A stretch of DNA of 35,947 nt, taken from NCBI GenBank assembly GCA_003221985.1, contig QHUQ01000024.1:1-35947 (forward strand), read 5' to 3'. This stretch comes from Gemmatimonadota bacterium. Lineage in GTDB: Bacteria; Gemmatimonadota; Gemmatimonadetes; Gemmatimonadales; GWC2-71-9. Positions 1 to 10,400 of the stretch are shown piece after piece. The translations under genes and the position numbers were made by a program. Position 1 is the first letter of the stretch, and the number at the start of each line of letters is the position of its first letter. The notes under the pieces are model-generated. The model saw nothing but the letters and a program-made list of their open reading frames with translations, had not been told where the DNA came from and made no database searches.

Positions 1-1
1 G

Positions 2-1246
2 CTGATCTGGCGATTTGCCGGCAGAATCTGGACGCTCTCCGACTATCTCTCTCCGTTGCTCAGCACGCGGCAGGCGCTCTTGCGCAGCGCGCCGCCCTGG
101 CTGCTGCCACTCCTCGTGGTGATTGCGTTGCCGTTTCTGTGGATTGGCGTCAGCATGACGATGCGCCGCGCCGTCGATGCCGGCGCGAGTCCCTGGGTTG
201 CGTTGGTCTTCTTTGTGCCGGGCCTTAACCTCATCCTGATGATGGTGCTGTGCCTGCCGCCCTCACGGCCGCGCCGCATCGCGCCATCCGACGCCGTGGT
301 CAGCTCGGCGACTGAGCGCTTTCAAAGCGCGATGCTGGGCGTCGCCGCTGCGCTGGCGATCACGCTGGTCTCCGTGCTTGTTGCCGTCTACCTGCGCCAT
401 CGCTATTCGACCGGCCTCTTCCTCGGCATGCCGTTCACCATCGGCTACATCACCGCCTACATCTACAACTACCGTGTCGACCGTCCGGCAGGGGAGTCGG
501 TTGGACTGGCACTGGGGAGCGTGACGATCGCCGCGGGAGCGATGGTCGTCTTTGCGCTCGAAGGGCTGATTTGCATCGGCATGGCTCTGCCGATCGCCTG
601 GGCGATTGCCCTGCCCGGCGCAGTGCTGGGCCGTGTCATGGCGCGACGAGCCATGTTCGGATCCACAGGGCCTTGGATGGCTCTCCTCGTGCCGCTGTTC
701 CTGGGCGTCGAGCCGCGCGCAGCGCCCACCCCACACGAGGTGGTGACCGTCGTCGACATCGACGCGCCTCTGGCAGTCGTATGGCGGCATGTCGTGACGT
801 TTCCCGATTTGGCGCCGCCCACGGAGCTGCTATTTCGCGCGGGCGTTGCGGCGCCCATGCGCGCGCGTATCGAGGGCCATGGGGTCGGAGCGGTGCGCTA
901 CTGCGACTTCACGACCGGCAGCTTCGTCGAGCCGATTACCGCCTGGGATGAGAACCGGCGACTGGCATTCGACATCACGGCGCAGGCGCCACCGATGACC
1001 GAATGGACCCCGTACCGCCAGGTGAACCCACCCCACCTCGACGGGTACTTCCGTGCGACCCACGGCGAGTTCCGGCTCACGCCCCTGCCGGGCGGCCGCA
1101 CGCGCCTCGAAGGGCGCACGACATATGTCGTGGCTATGTTCCCACAGCGCTATTGGACACTGCCCGCAGGCCGCATCGTCGCGGCCATCCACGAGCGCGT
1201 CTTGCGACACATCGCAGCTTTGGCCGAGGAGGAAAGGCCCCGATGA
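2..1246 (+). CDS. membrane protein with DUF805-like N-terminus and C-terminal SRPBCC domain (5' partial)
   Basis: The frame is open from base 2, so the true start lies upstream; a TTG at 56 is the first possible start inside the window but cuts into plausible coding sequence. The N-terminal part has several hydrophobic helices and a stretch (RRAVDAGASPWVALVFFVPG) that resembles DUF805 inner-membrane proteins. More membrane helices follow. The last ~150 residues, from about VVTVVDIDAPLAVVWRHV, look like an SRPBCC/polyketide-cyclase-type ligand-binding fold: an 'ida p...vw' strand-helix start, an internal GxGVGAVRYCDF strand, and a terminal long helix. Function unknown; a membrane-anchored lipid- or ligand-binding role is inference. 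The stop overlaps the start of the next gene by 4 nt (ATGA), which suggests co-translation. Confidence 0.8.
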   Translation: MIWRFAGRIWTLSDYLSPLLSTRQALLRSAPPWLLPLLVVIALPFLWIGVSMTMRRAVDAGASPWVALVFFVPGLNLILMMVLCLPPSRPRRIAPSDAVVSSATERFQSAMLGVAAALAITLVSVLVAVYLRHRYSTGLFLGMPFTIGYITAYIYNYRVDRPAGESVGLALGSVTIAAGAMVVFALEGLICIGMALPIAWAIALPGAVLGRVMARRAMFGSTGPWMALLVPLFLGVEPRAAPTPHEVVTVVDIDAPLAVVWRHVVTFPDLAPPTELLFRAGVAAPMRARIEGHGVGAVRYCDFTTGSFVEPITAWDENRRLAFDITAQAPPMTEWTPYRQVNPPHLDGYFRATHGEFRLTPLPGGRTRLEGRTTYVVAMFPQRYWTLPAGRIVAAIHERVLRHIAALAEEERPR

Positions 1247-2229
1247 GAGCGATCGTCGTCCTCTGTACGACCCTTGCTGTCGCCGCCGCCTGCCAGCCCG
1301 TCGATCGAAAGCGGCAGGCTGCCAACGTCGCCGACACGACCCACCCGGTCGATACCACGCGCGTCGTGCCGCCACCTCTCCCTCCCCCCGCTCCGGGCGC
1401 CACCAAGATGCTGACGGTGGCGGGCTTCTCCACTCCGGAGTCCGTGCTGCACGACTCGACGCAGGACATCTACTTCGTCTCGAACATCAACGGCTCTCCG
1501 ACCGCGAAGGACAACAATGGCTTCATCAGTCGCCTGCGGCCAGACGGGGCGATCGAGAACCTCAAGTTCATCGAAGGTGGCCGTGCCGGTGTGACCCTCA
1601 ATGCGCCGAAGGGGCTCGCGGTGACCGGTGACACCCTGTGGGTGACGGATATCGACAGGATCCGCGCGTTCAATGCGCGGACCGGGACCCCGCTGGACAG
1701 CGTCAGGCTCGACAGCGCGGGCGCCGTCTTTTTGAACGACATCGCGATCGCCACGACGGGCGCGATCTACGTGACCGATACCGGGATCCGGTTCGACGAC
1801 CTTGGCAACGTGCTGCACCCGGGACCGGACCGCGTGTTCCGCATCGGTCCCGACCGCAAGGTGTCGATCGCGGCGAAGGGTGACAGCCTCGGCTGGCCGA
1901 ACGGGATCACGGTAGATCCCGTGGGCAAGCGATTCATCATCGTGTCGTTCGGGCCGACCAAAACCGTGCTCGCGTGGAAGCCTGGGGACAAGGCGCCCAA
2001 GGTCATCGCCAAGGGCCCGGGTGGATTCGACGGCGTCGAAGTCGCCGGCACGAAGATCCTGGTATCGAGCTGGACAGATTCCACCGTGTCCGCGTACGAG
2101 AGCGGGCAGGAAGTGAAAGTGATCACCGGTGTGCCGAGCCCGGCCGACATCGGCTACGACGCCAAGCGGAATCGCGTGCTGATTCCGGTGTTTTCGGGGA
2201 ATCGCGTGGAGATCTGGCAGCTGCGGTAG
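1243..2229 (+). CDS. SMP-30/gluconolactonase-like beta-propeller lipoprotein
   Basis: The 328-residue product starts at an ATG overlapping the previous stop, 5 nt after a strong GGAGGAAAGG ribosome binding site. Residues 1-17 form a lipoprotein signal with a lipobox ending in Cys17 (VAAAC), followed by a Pro/Thr-rich linker. The rest is repeated beta-strand blades with motifs such as GWPNGITVD, FLNDIAIATTGAIYVTD and RNRVLIPVFSGNRVEIW, typical of the SMP-30/NHL superfamily of 6-bladed propellers. Family members include calcium-dependent lactonases, but I cannot identify a substrate. It probably sits on a membrane facing the periplasm. The call is firm for fold and location, open for activity. 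Confidence 0.82.
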   Translation: MRAIVVLCTTLAVAAACQPVDRKRQAANVADTTHPVDTTRVVPPPLPPPAPGATKMLTVAGFSTPESVLHDSTQDIYFVSNINGSPTAKDNNGFISRLRPDGAIENLKFIEGGRAGVTLNAPKGLAVTGDTLWVTDIDRIRAFNARTGTPLDSVRLDSAGAVFLNDIAIATTGAIYVTDTGIRFDDLGNVLHPGPDRVFRIGPDRKVSIAAKGDSLGWPNGITVDPVGKRFIIVSFGPTKTVLAWKPGDKAPKVIAKGPGGFDGVEVAGTKILVSSWTDSTVSAYESGQEVKVITGVPSPADIGYDAKRNRVLIPVFSGNRVEIWQLR

Positions 2230-2364
2230 ATCGTGCGGGAGTTGGTCAGCAGGTACATCCGGTGGATGATGCTCGTCACCTGCCCACCGGCCGGATGCGC
2301 GTCACCTGTTACTTCGCGCGGCTTCTGGGGTTCTTGAAAGCATACCCCAAGAGAGGAGCTCGCG

Positions 2365-2913
2365 ATGAGCGAATCCTCGCTTCAGAGTCTTTACGAGCGC
2401 CGCTGTGTGGTGTTGAACCAGCTGAGCGCCGCCCTCCGAGGCCGTGTCGTGGCGCTGTGGCGCGTCGCGCGCGGGGGACTTGCGATGACCGAAGCCGTCA
2501 GCCGGCCGCAGCCGCCCGGAGGTGCTGTGGAGTTCGACGTCGGCGGAATGCTGCGGCGGTGGGGCCGATTGGCTCTTCCCGATAGTCTGTGGGTTGGCTG
2601 CCGCGCCGATGGCGATCGCTGGCACGTCGCCGCGGTGCGGAGCGATCCACCTGCACCACCCCCGACTGGCATCGAGCGCCGCAGCCCCGAGCGGCTCGTC
2701 GTCGAGCTCGGCGGGCTATGTCTGGGCGCAAATGAGCGGGCCTGGATGGCGGTCGATCAAGCCACCGTCTATCTCTGCTCCGCGCTCGACCTGCTCGAGA
2801 GAGCCCTGGGGCGCATTCGGACGACGGAAGGCCTTTCGCCCCACGGTCGCGCCCACATCCTCGCCGACCTGGCCGGCGTCGCCGACGTCATCAACGACGC
2901 GCTGCAGGGCTAG
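2365..2913 (+). CDS. hypothetical protein, 182 aa
   Basis: An ATG preceded by a clear AGAGAGGAG ribosome binding site supports the start. The protein has no signal peptide or membrane segment. The middle holds a short beta-rich stretch (VEFDVGGMLRRWGRLALPDSLWVG) and the C-terminal 50 residues look helical. I do not recognise a family. The 135-base gap before it shows a weak 5-bp hairpin and no convincing promoter. Its stop codon shares a CTAG palindrome with the stop codon of the convergent agmatine deiminase gene, so the two genes overlap by 4 nt and no terminator fits between them. Confidence 0.6.
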   Translation: MSESSLQSLYERRCVVLNQLSAALRGRVVALWRVARGGLAMTEAVSRPQPPGGAVEFDVGGMLRRWGRLALPDSLWVGCRADGDRWHVAAVRSDPPAPPPTGIERRSPERLVVELGGLCLGANERAWMAVDQATVYLCSALDLLERALGRIRTTEGLSPHGRAHILADLAGVADVINDALQG

Positions 2914-3935
2914 AGCTTCGGCTCCTGCTGCGTGAGGCAATGCAGCGTGCCGAGCCCCCAGACCAGATCCACCGCGTGGATCCCCACGACGGGACGGTCG
3001 GGAAACAGCTCGGCGAGGATACCCAGCGCGACGCGATCGTTGGGATCGTTGAACGTCGGGACGAGCACGGCAGCGTTGGCGATGTAGAAGTTGGCATAGC
3101 TGGCGGGTAGCCGCACGCCATCGAAGTACAGGGGAGCGGGCATCGGGAGGTCGATCACCTCGATGCTCGCTCCTTTTTCGAGATGCATCCCCTGGAGCCG
3201 CTCGCGGTTCTCGGCAAGCGGTTCGTAATTCACGTCGTTCGGATTGTCCTCTCTGCAGAGCACGACGGTCCCGGGCTTGATGAAGCGACACAGGTCGTCC
3301 ACGTGGCCGTGTGTGTCGTCCCCCTCGATCCCCTTGCCGAGCCACAGCGTGTTCGTGATGCCGAGCGTCTCGCGGAACACGTTCTCGATCTCGTAGCGCG
3401 ATAATCCCGGATTACGAGTCTGGACCTTGAGATCGAGCAGGCACTCCTCGGTTGTGAGCAGCGTGCCCCTGCCGTTCACGTCGATACTGCCGCCTTCGAG
3501 CACCACTTTCGCATCGATCAGCGGAAGCTTGAACTTCCTGGCGGCGAGCTCGGGGATCTTGTCGTCCTTCTTCCAGTCCTTGTACTTCGCCCACGCGTTG
3601 AAATGAAAGCGCGCGATGGCGAGGCTCGTCCGCCGGCGAACGAAGATCGGACCAAAATCCCTCGTCCACCCGCGGTTGGTCGGAAAGCGCAGAAAGTCCA
3701 CGCGTCCCAGGTCCACGCCGACCTTCTTCAAGATCCTGCTCGCCTGTGCCTGGTGAGCGGCGGAGTTGACGAGAATGCGGACGATCTCGCCACGCGTCAG
3801 GACGCGAACGATCTCGCCGTAGACCCAGGGGATGGGAGGAAATTTCCCCGGCCAGTCGGAGACATTGTGCGGCCAGCCGATCCAGGTGGCCGCATGCGGC
3901 TCCCACTCCGCTGGCATGACGAAGCCATCGGCCAT
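2910..3935 (-). CDS. aguA: agmatine deiminase
   Basis: This 341-residue enzyme of the peptidyl-arginine deiminase superfamily converts agmatine to N-carbamoylputrescine and ammonia. Family signatures are present in order: WEPHAATWIGWPHN near the N-terminus, NRGWTRDFGP (88-96), LEGGSID (146-152), GDDTHGHVDD (205-214, catalytic His region) and the C-terminal nucleophile motif GLGTLHCLTQQEP with Cys333. Length matches the family. The next step of the pathway is encoded just upstream by aguB (gap 55 nt), so this pair makes putrescine from agmatine. The start codon lies at the edge of a 7-bp repeat tract and has no strong Shine-Dalgarno sequence, so translation may depend on upstream aguB or RNA structure. 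A start at residue 7 (MPAEWEP) is an alternative. Confidence 0.95.
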   Translation of the reverse strand: MADGFVMPAEWEPHAATWIGWPHNVSDWPGKFPPIPWVYGEIVRVLTRGEIVRILVNSAAHQAQASRILKKVGVDLGRVDFLRFPTNRGWTRDFGPIFVRRRTSLAIARFHFNAWAKYKDWKKDDKIPELAARKFKLPLIDAKVVLEGGSIDVNGRGTLLTTEECLLDLKVQTRNPGLSRYEIENVFRETLGITNTLWLGKGIEGDDTHGHVDDLCRFIKPGTVVLCREDNPNDVNYEPLAENRERLQGMHLEKGASIEVIDLPMPAPLYFDGVRLPASYANFYIANAAVLVPTFNDPNDRVALGILAELFPDRPVVGIHAVDLVWGLGTLHCLTQQEPKL

Positions 3936-3988
3936 CAGCCGTCAGCTCTCTGATTTGCCTGCTGATGGCAGACGGCTGACGGCGGATG
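3933..3988. repeat. degenerate heptamer repeat tracts in inverted arrangement between aguB and aguA
   Basis: On the plus strand three units fit NNTCNGY (CATCAGC, CGTCAGC, then TCTCTGA with an imperfect last base; 3933-3953). Four units then fit the reverse complement RCNGANN (GCTGATG, GCAGACG, GCTGACG, GCGGATG; 3961-3988). The two arms can pair in two mutually exclusive ways: CATCAGC with GCTGATG, or CAGCCGTC with GACGGCTG. The tract fills the aguB-aguA gap and includes the aguA start codon. The same consensus recurs at 17419 and 20441. Confidence 0.7.
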
Positions 3989-3990
3989 GC

Positions 3991-4884
<894 letters not shown>

Positions 4885-4886
4885 CT

Positions 4887-4907
4887 CACCCCACTTGTCA
4901 TGGGGTG
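4887..4907 (-). promoter_or_regulatory. hairpin covering the aguB ribosome-binding region
   Basis: CACCCCA (4887-4893) and TGGGGTG (4901-4907) form a perfect 7-bp stem with a 7-nt loop. On the transcribed minus strand the 3' arm TGGGGTG lies directly upstream of the GTG start of aguB and is the only purine-rich candidate for ribosome binding. No T-run follows on either side, so an intrinsic terminator is unlikely. Control of aguB translation is inference. Confidence 0.4.
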
Positions 4908-4917
4908 AAGAATAATC

Positions 4918-5733
4918 TCAGAAAGCCCGACTCGCCGACAGCACGAGTGCCAACCTGGCTACGTCTTCGGTCTCCTGTGATCCTGTGGTCGTCGGCGTGT
5001 AACGGTAGAACCGGCGCTCCGCGCCTGCCCCCACGACGGCGGCTCCCAGCGTGACGGCGCCAAGCGGGCGCGTGAGGCCGATTTTGTAGTCAGCATAGGA
5101 GAGGGGGGCGTAGCTTCGCACATACTGGTGGCCGTAGTGCAGCGCCAGAGTCATGCCGACGACGACAGCAAACGTTGCGGTGAGGTCGAGATAGCCCGAT
5201 CCCTTCGAGCCACCAGTTCCGAGACAATCGGTCGTGGCCGCAGTGCCGTCGGCGCTGATGCCGCAATAGCCGCCGATCGTGCGCGTTTTCATCCCAAACA
5301 GGTTCGTCAGGGCGTACGAGTATTTCGCGGCGAACTGATCGTATCGCACGCCGGCGTAGACTTCCGCCGTGTTATAGCGATCACCTGGGTCGATGTTGTA
5401 GCGCGCTCGGGGATACCAGTAATACTGCATGCCGAGATCCACCCCGACCTTGGCGACCGTCCAGCGGTACCCGCCATACAGATCCAGCTCGAGCGATCCG
5501 CCATTCAAAAACTGATTTCCGCTCACGTTCGAGCCCCAAGCGCCCACGTACGCGCCCCCCCCGCCCCCCCCGGGGGCTGCTGCGTAGTCGACGCCCCCCT
5601 GAATCGCGGGCTGCGTGTAGGTCTGGGACAGCCCTCGAAACCGGTAATCGCCCACGAGCGCCACGTTGCCCGAGAGCGAATGCGGCGACTGGGCCATTGC
5701 GACGGTCAATGCAATGAGCTCCGCCCGCATCAT
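4918..5733 (-). CDS. TIGR02001-family outer-membrane protein
   Basis: The 271-residue product has a short N-terminal signal-like segment, then the family start 'GNVALVGDYRFRGLSQT', repeated amphipathic beta-strands and a C-terminal Phe, as expected for an outer-membrane barrel. It matches what I know of the TIGR02001/Gcw_chp family, whose genes often sit beside amt and PII genes; function is not established, and a role as outer-membrane porin for nitrogen compounds is inference. The start overlaps the amt stop by 4 nt. Near residues 54-60 a poly-Gly stretch is encoded by two 8-C runs (plus strand), prone to slippage. Confidence 0.82.
   Translation of the reverse strand: MMRAELIALTVAMAQSPHSLSGNVALVGDYRFRGLSQTYTQPAIQGGVDYAAAPGGGGGGAYVGAWGSNVSGNQFLNGGSLELDLYGGYRWTVAKVGVDLGMQYYWYPRARYNIDPGDRYNTAEVYAGVRYDQFAAKYSYALTNLFGMKTRTIGGYCGISADGTAATTDCLGTGGSKGSGYLDLTATFAVVVGMTLALHYGHQYVRSYAPLSYADYKIGLTRPLGAVTLGAAVVGAGAERRFYRYTPTTTGSQETEDVARLALVLSASRAF
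5555..5571 (-). repeat. paired 8-nt homopolymer tracts inside the outer-membrane protein gene
   Basis: Two runs of eight C on the plus strand (5555-5562 and 5564-5571) are split by one G and followed by five G. They encode consecutive glycines early in the mature protein. Such tracts mutate by slippage and would shift the frame, so they could act as a phase switch or be a sequencing weak point. Confidence 0.6.
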
Positions 5734-7064
5734 ACGCTCGGCTCCGGCACGGGTGTCGGCTCCACGACGAAGGACTCGACCACCACGCTGCCACCCAGCG
5801 AGCTCCCGCTACCGGCCAAGCCGCCCAGATCGTTCCCGAAGTACGCCTCTTCGCCGTGCTGGCTGAGGTCAAGTCCAGCACTCTCCTCGGGCACGTCCGC
5901 GCGCGCGCCGATCGTTGCCTCCACGAGCTTCAGAATCCCGAGTGTGCCGATGGCGGCGAACGCGACCGTCGCGAGGACGGCGAGCACCTGCACGCCGATC
6001 TGACTGGCGTTGCCCGCCAGGAGTCCATCGCCGCCGGCGGGGTTGACGAGTTTGGTGGCGAACACGCCGGTCAACATCGCGCCCGCCATTCCGGCGACGC
6101 CGTGGCAGGAAAACACGTCGAGCGCGTCGTCGAGTTTGGTCCGCGACCGAATCTGAATGGCGGTGTAGCTGACGCCCGCCGCGAGCACGCCGATCAGGAG
6201 CCCCGCCAGCGGAGTCACGTATCCGGCCGCCGGAGTGATGCCGACGAGACCCACGACGAGACCGGTTGCGGCGCCAACCGCCGTGATCTTGCCGGTGCGC
6301 ACCAGGTCGAGCCCCGCCCAGGTGACCAGCGCGGCCGCCGCAGCGGTGTTCGTGTTCACGAACGCCAGCGCCGCGAGCCCGTTCGCCGCGAGCGCCGAGC
6401 CGGCATTGAAGCCGAACCAGCCAAACCAGAGCAGCCCGGCGCCGAGCAGCACCAGCGGGACGTTGTGCGGCGCAATCGGGACGCGGCGGTAGTCGCGCCG
6501 GGGCCCGAGGAACCACGCGGCGACGAGCGCGGACACGCCGGCGCTGATGTGGACGACGGTGCCGCCCGCGAAGTCCAGCGCCCCGCGTTTCAGCAACCAG
6601 CCGCCAGAGCCCCATACCCAGTGCGCCAGCGGATCGTAGATCAAAGTCGCCCATAGCAGAAGAAACACGACGTAGCCCCGGAAGCGCATCCGCTCCACGA
6701 TCGCGCCTGAAATGAGCGCGGGCGTGATGATTGCGAACATCCCCTGGAACATCGCGTGCGCCTGCAGCGGGATGGTCGAGGAGTACGTCGGATTGGGATC
6801 GAGCCCCACGTTATGCAGGCCGAGCCACGACAGACCACCGAGCCACGAGTTGCCGGGACCGAAGGCGATCGAGTATCCGACCAGCATCCACTGGACGCCG
6901 ATCACGCCGAGCGCGACCACGCTCATCATCATGGTGTTCAGGGCGTTCTTGGGGCGCACCAGCCCGCCGTAGAAGAACGCGAGACCCACGGTCATGAGCA
7001 GCACGAGCGCGCTCGAAACGAGTACCCAGGCAGTATCCCCCGCGGAAACAGTGGCTTGTGTCAC
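5730..7064 (-). CDS. amt: ammonium transporter (Amt family)
   Basis: The 444-residue protein has eleven hydrophobic segments and all Amt hallmarks: FYGGLVRPKNALNTMMMS near the N-terminus, the phenylalanine gate region AMFQGMFAIITPALI (about 104-118), the ammonium-site Asp164 (ALDFAGGTVVHI) and the twin pore histidines His172 and His321 (FSCHGVAG). It carries ammonium across the inner membrane. Start and stop overlap PII and the outer-membrane gene by 4 nt each, so it is translated as part of a gltB-glnK-amt operon. The cytosolic tail (about 395-444) is fairly long and is presumably near the surface contacted by PII. Confidence 0.96.
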   Translation of the reverse strand: MTQATVSAGDTAWVLVSSALVLLMTVGLAFFYGGLVRPKNALNTMMMSVVALGVIGVQWMLVGYSIAFGPGNSWLGGLSWLGLHNVGLDPNPTYSSTIPLQAHAMFQGMFAIITPALISGAIVERMRFRGYVVFLLLWATLIYDPLAHWVWGSGGWLLKRGALDFAGGTVVHISAGVSALVAAWFLGPRRDYRRVPIAPHNVPLVLLGAGLLWFGWFGFNAGSALAANGLAALAFVNTNTAAAAALVTWAGLDLVRTGKITAVGAATGLVVGLVGITPAAGYVTPLAGLLIGVLAAGVSYTAIQIRSRTKLDDALDVFSCHGVAGMAGAMLTGVFATKLVNPAGGDGLLAGNASQIGVQVLAVLATVAFAAIGTLGILKLVEATIGARADVPEESAGLDLSQHGEEAYFGNDLGGLAGSGSSLGGSVVVESFVVEPTPVPEPSV

Positions 7065-7465
7065 GCTGCACCTCCCATACCGGCTGCGTTGATCGCCGCG
7101 CGTTGGACCGCGTCGGCGTTGACGGCGGTCAGAGCGGCGTTGTCTACCTCACCCGTGCGGATGCGAATCACCCGCTCGATCGGCTGTATGAAGATCTTCC
7201 CGTCACCCACCTCGCCCGTGCGGGCCGCGGAGAGAATTGCCTGCACGCACGGCTCGACGAACGGCTCGGAGCACACCATGTCGATCTTGACCTTCTCGTG
7301 GAACTCCATGACGAGCGCCGTCCCGCGATACTGCTCGAACTGTTCGTGCTCACCGCCGTGTCCGCTCACGCGGCTCAGCGTGATGCCGGTGATCCCAGCG
7401 CGGAACAACGCCGCCTTGACCTCGGGGACGCGGTCGGGACGCACGATCGTCGTGATGAGCTTCAT
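7061..7465 (-). CDS. glnK: PII nitrogen regulatory protein, T-loop Tyr51 missing
   Basis: This 134-residue PII trimer subunit senses ATP/ADP and 2-oxoglutarate and would gate the adjacent Amt channel. It keeps the B-loop TGEVGDGKIF and the C-terminal IRIRTGE motif. The T-loop aligns without gaps to E. coli GlnB at YRG (Tyr46), which places Leu at position 51, where enteric PII carries the uridylylated tyrosine; control by GlnD is therefore unlikely. The 37-45 segment GGEHEQFEQ also departs from the usual RQKGHTE. A ~20-residue Ala-rich extension follows the normal end. Genes overlap by 4 nt on both sides. Confidence 0.94.
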   Translation of the reverse strand: MKLITTIVRPDRVPEVKAALFRAGITGITLSRVSGHGGEHEQFEQYRGTALVMEFHEKVKIDMVCSEPFVEPCVQAILSAARTGEVGDGKIFIQPIERVIRIRTGEVDNAALTAVNADAVQRAAINAAGMGGAA

Positions 7466-10400
7466 GCACGGCTCCCAGTCGATTGGAGGTTGGCCACCGG
7501 TTCGATCGTCGCGGCCGCGGGGACAGACGCTGGCGGGGGCGACGACACTTTCTTGAACCGCTCGCGATAGGCTGCCCAGGCCTCGAGGATGGCGCGGGCG
7601 CGGGCACTGCCGGTCTTGTGGAAGTGCTGCTGGATGAGCTTGCGCAGCACACGCTCGTCCATCGAATTGAGGCCGCTGACTGCGACCATTTCGAGGTTGC
7701 AGCGCGATTCGAGGACACCGCGCTCGTCGAGCACGTAGGCGATGCCGTTCGACATGCCGGCCGCGAAGTTGCGACCTACCGGCCCCAACACGACGACCAC
7801 GCCCCCGGTCATGTACTCGCAGCAGTGGTCGCCGGCACCCTCGATCACCGCGATCGCACCGGAATTGCGCACCGCAAACCGGTCTCCCGCGCTCCCGGCG
7901 GCGAAGAGACGGCCGGACGTCGCGCCATACAGCGCGGTGTTACCAAGCAGCACACCCGTTGCGTACCCGGCACCACGGAACGGCCTGATCACGATCTCGC
8001 CACCGCACAAGCCTTTGCCCACGTGGTCGTTCGCCTCCCCCTCGAGCTGCAGATGCATGCGTGGGAGCGTGAACGCTCCAAAGCTTTGGCCCGCGCTGCC
8101 GCGGAAGCGGAGGCGCAAGGGCTCACCCGGCCCCCCGCCACCATGCACGCGCGCGATGTCGCCGGCGATGCGCGCGCCAACGGTCAGGTGATGATTCCCG
8201 ATCGGGATCACGCGAGGGGTCGAGTCCTTCCGCTCGATAATCTCGGCATCGAGCGACACGAGACCCGGACGAACGTTGCGCTCGACCATGCGCCGGCGCG
8301 GTTCCGATTTGCTCGCCGGGGCCGACAGCAATGCCGACAGATCGAGCAGGCGCGCCCGCGGGTTTTCGGGGCGGTCGATCCGCCGCAACAGCTCCACGCG
8401 CCCGATGAGATCGTCCATGCGGCGCACGCCGAGCGCCGCCATGATCCGGCGCACGTCCTCGGCGATGTGCGTGAAATAGGCGATGACCTGCTCCGCCGTG
8501 CCGCGGAACTTCGCGCGCAGCTCGGGCCGCTGCGTGGCGATACCGGTCGGGCACGTATTCAAGTGACACTGGCGCGCCATCGCGCAACCGAGGGCGACAA
8601 CTGTGGCCGTGCCGAACCCGAAGGATTCGGCGCCGAGCAGCGCGGCGATGACGACGTCCCGTCCGGTGCGCAAGCCGCCGTCGACGCGGACCTCGATGCG
8701 CTGGCGCAGCTTGTTACGCATGAGAATCACCTGGGTCTCCGCGAGACCCAGCTCCCAGGGCGAGCCGGCATGCTTGATGGACGACAGGGGCGACGCGCCG
8801 GTGCCGCCGTTGTGGCCTGACACGAGCACGTAGTCGGCATACGCCTTGGCGACGCCCGCCGCGACGGTGCCGACACCTGCCTCCGCGACGAGCTTCACGC
8901 CGACGCGCGCGGCCGGATTCACCTGCTTCAAGTCGTGGATCAGCTGCGCCAGGTCTTCGATCGAGTAGATGTCGTGGTGCGGTGGCGGCGAAATCAGGGG
9001 GATCCCGACGACCGCATGCCGCAGGCGCGCGATGAGATCGGTGACTTTGTGGCCGGGCAACTGTCCGCCTTCGCCGGGCTTGGAGCCTTGCGCGATCTTG
9101 ATCTCGAGCTCATCGGCCCTGATGAGATATGCCGTCGTCACGCCGAACCGGCCCGACGCCACCTGTTTGATGCGGTTGTCGGAGCGGTCTCCGTCGCCAC
9201 GCGCCGCGTACGTTGCCGGGTCCTCGCCGCCCTCACCGGAATTCGAGCGGCCGTGCATCCGATTCATCGCGATCGCCAGGGTCGCGTGCGCCTCGGGTGA
9301 GAGCGCGCCGAGCGACATGGCGCTCGAGATGAAGCGTCGCCGGATCTCTTCTGCCGCCTCGACCTCCTCCAGTGGGACCGGCGACTGCTCGACGAAGTCG
9401 AGCAGGTCGCGTGGGCCCGCCGGCGCGCGCGCGCGCACCCGCGTGTCGAAGCCCGCGTGATCGCCATCTTGCAAGGCGCGAACCAGCGGCGGTGACCAGC
9501 CGTGGTCCTCGCCGTCGCGCCGGTAACGCACGCGACCATGATCGGGCAGCACGCCCGCGCTGTGATGCCGGTTCAGCACATCCTCAGCGATTTCCTTGAA
9601 GCCGATGCCACCGATGATCGACGCCGTGCCGGTGAGGCAGCGGTCGATGACTTCCTGGCCTAGCCCGATCGCTTCGAAGATTTGCGCGCCGGCGTAGGAC
9701 TGCAGCGTCGAGATTCCCATCTTCGAGAGGATCTTGAGCAATCCCTTTTCAGCCGCACTCCGATACTTCTCGGCTGATGCCTCGGCTTCCCGCAGGCATT
9801 GCAAGGCGAGCCACGGATGCACGGCCTCCGCGCCGTATCCGAAGAGGGCGCCGAAGTGATGGACGTCCCAGGCGTCGCCCGCTTCTGCCACGAGGCCGAC
9901 CCGGATGCGCTGTCCCGCCAGCACGAGCCGCTGGTGCACGGCGCCGATCGCCAACAGCATGGGGATCGGCGCGCGGGTCTTGTCCGCGTCGCGGTCGCTG
10001 ATGACCAGGATCGTCGCGCCGCCACCACGGCGCACCGCCTTGACCGCATCGCGGCTGAGCGTTTCGAGCGCGCGCGACAACTCCTCGGGGCCGGCGGCTG
10101 CCTCCCAGACCGCGCTGAGTGTGGTCAGCTCCGCGCCGCCGGCGCGGCGTAAGGCCGCCATTTCCTCGGCGAGCAGCACCGGGTGGTCGAGACGCAGCAA
10201 GGTCCGACCGCCGGGCCGCTGCGCGAGCACGGAACCGCGCCGGCCGAGATACATCACCAGGGACATCACCAATTCTTCGCGCAGTGGATCGATGGCCGGA
10301 TTGGTGACCTGCGCGAAGCGCTGGCGCACGTAGGCGTACAGGCTCTGCGGCAGGCGGGACAGCGGCGCGATCGGTGTGTCGTCGCCCATGCTCCAGATCG

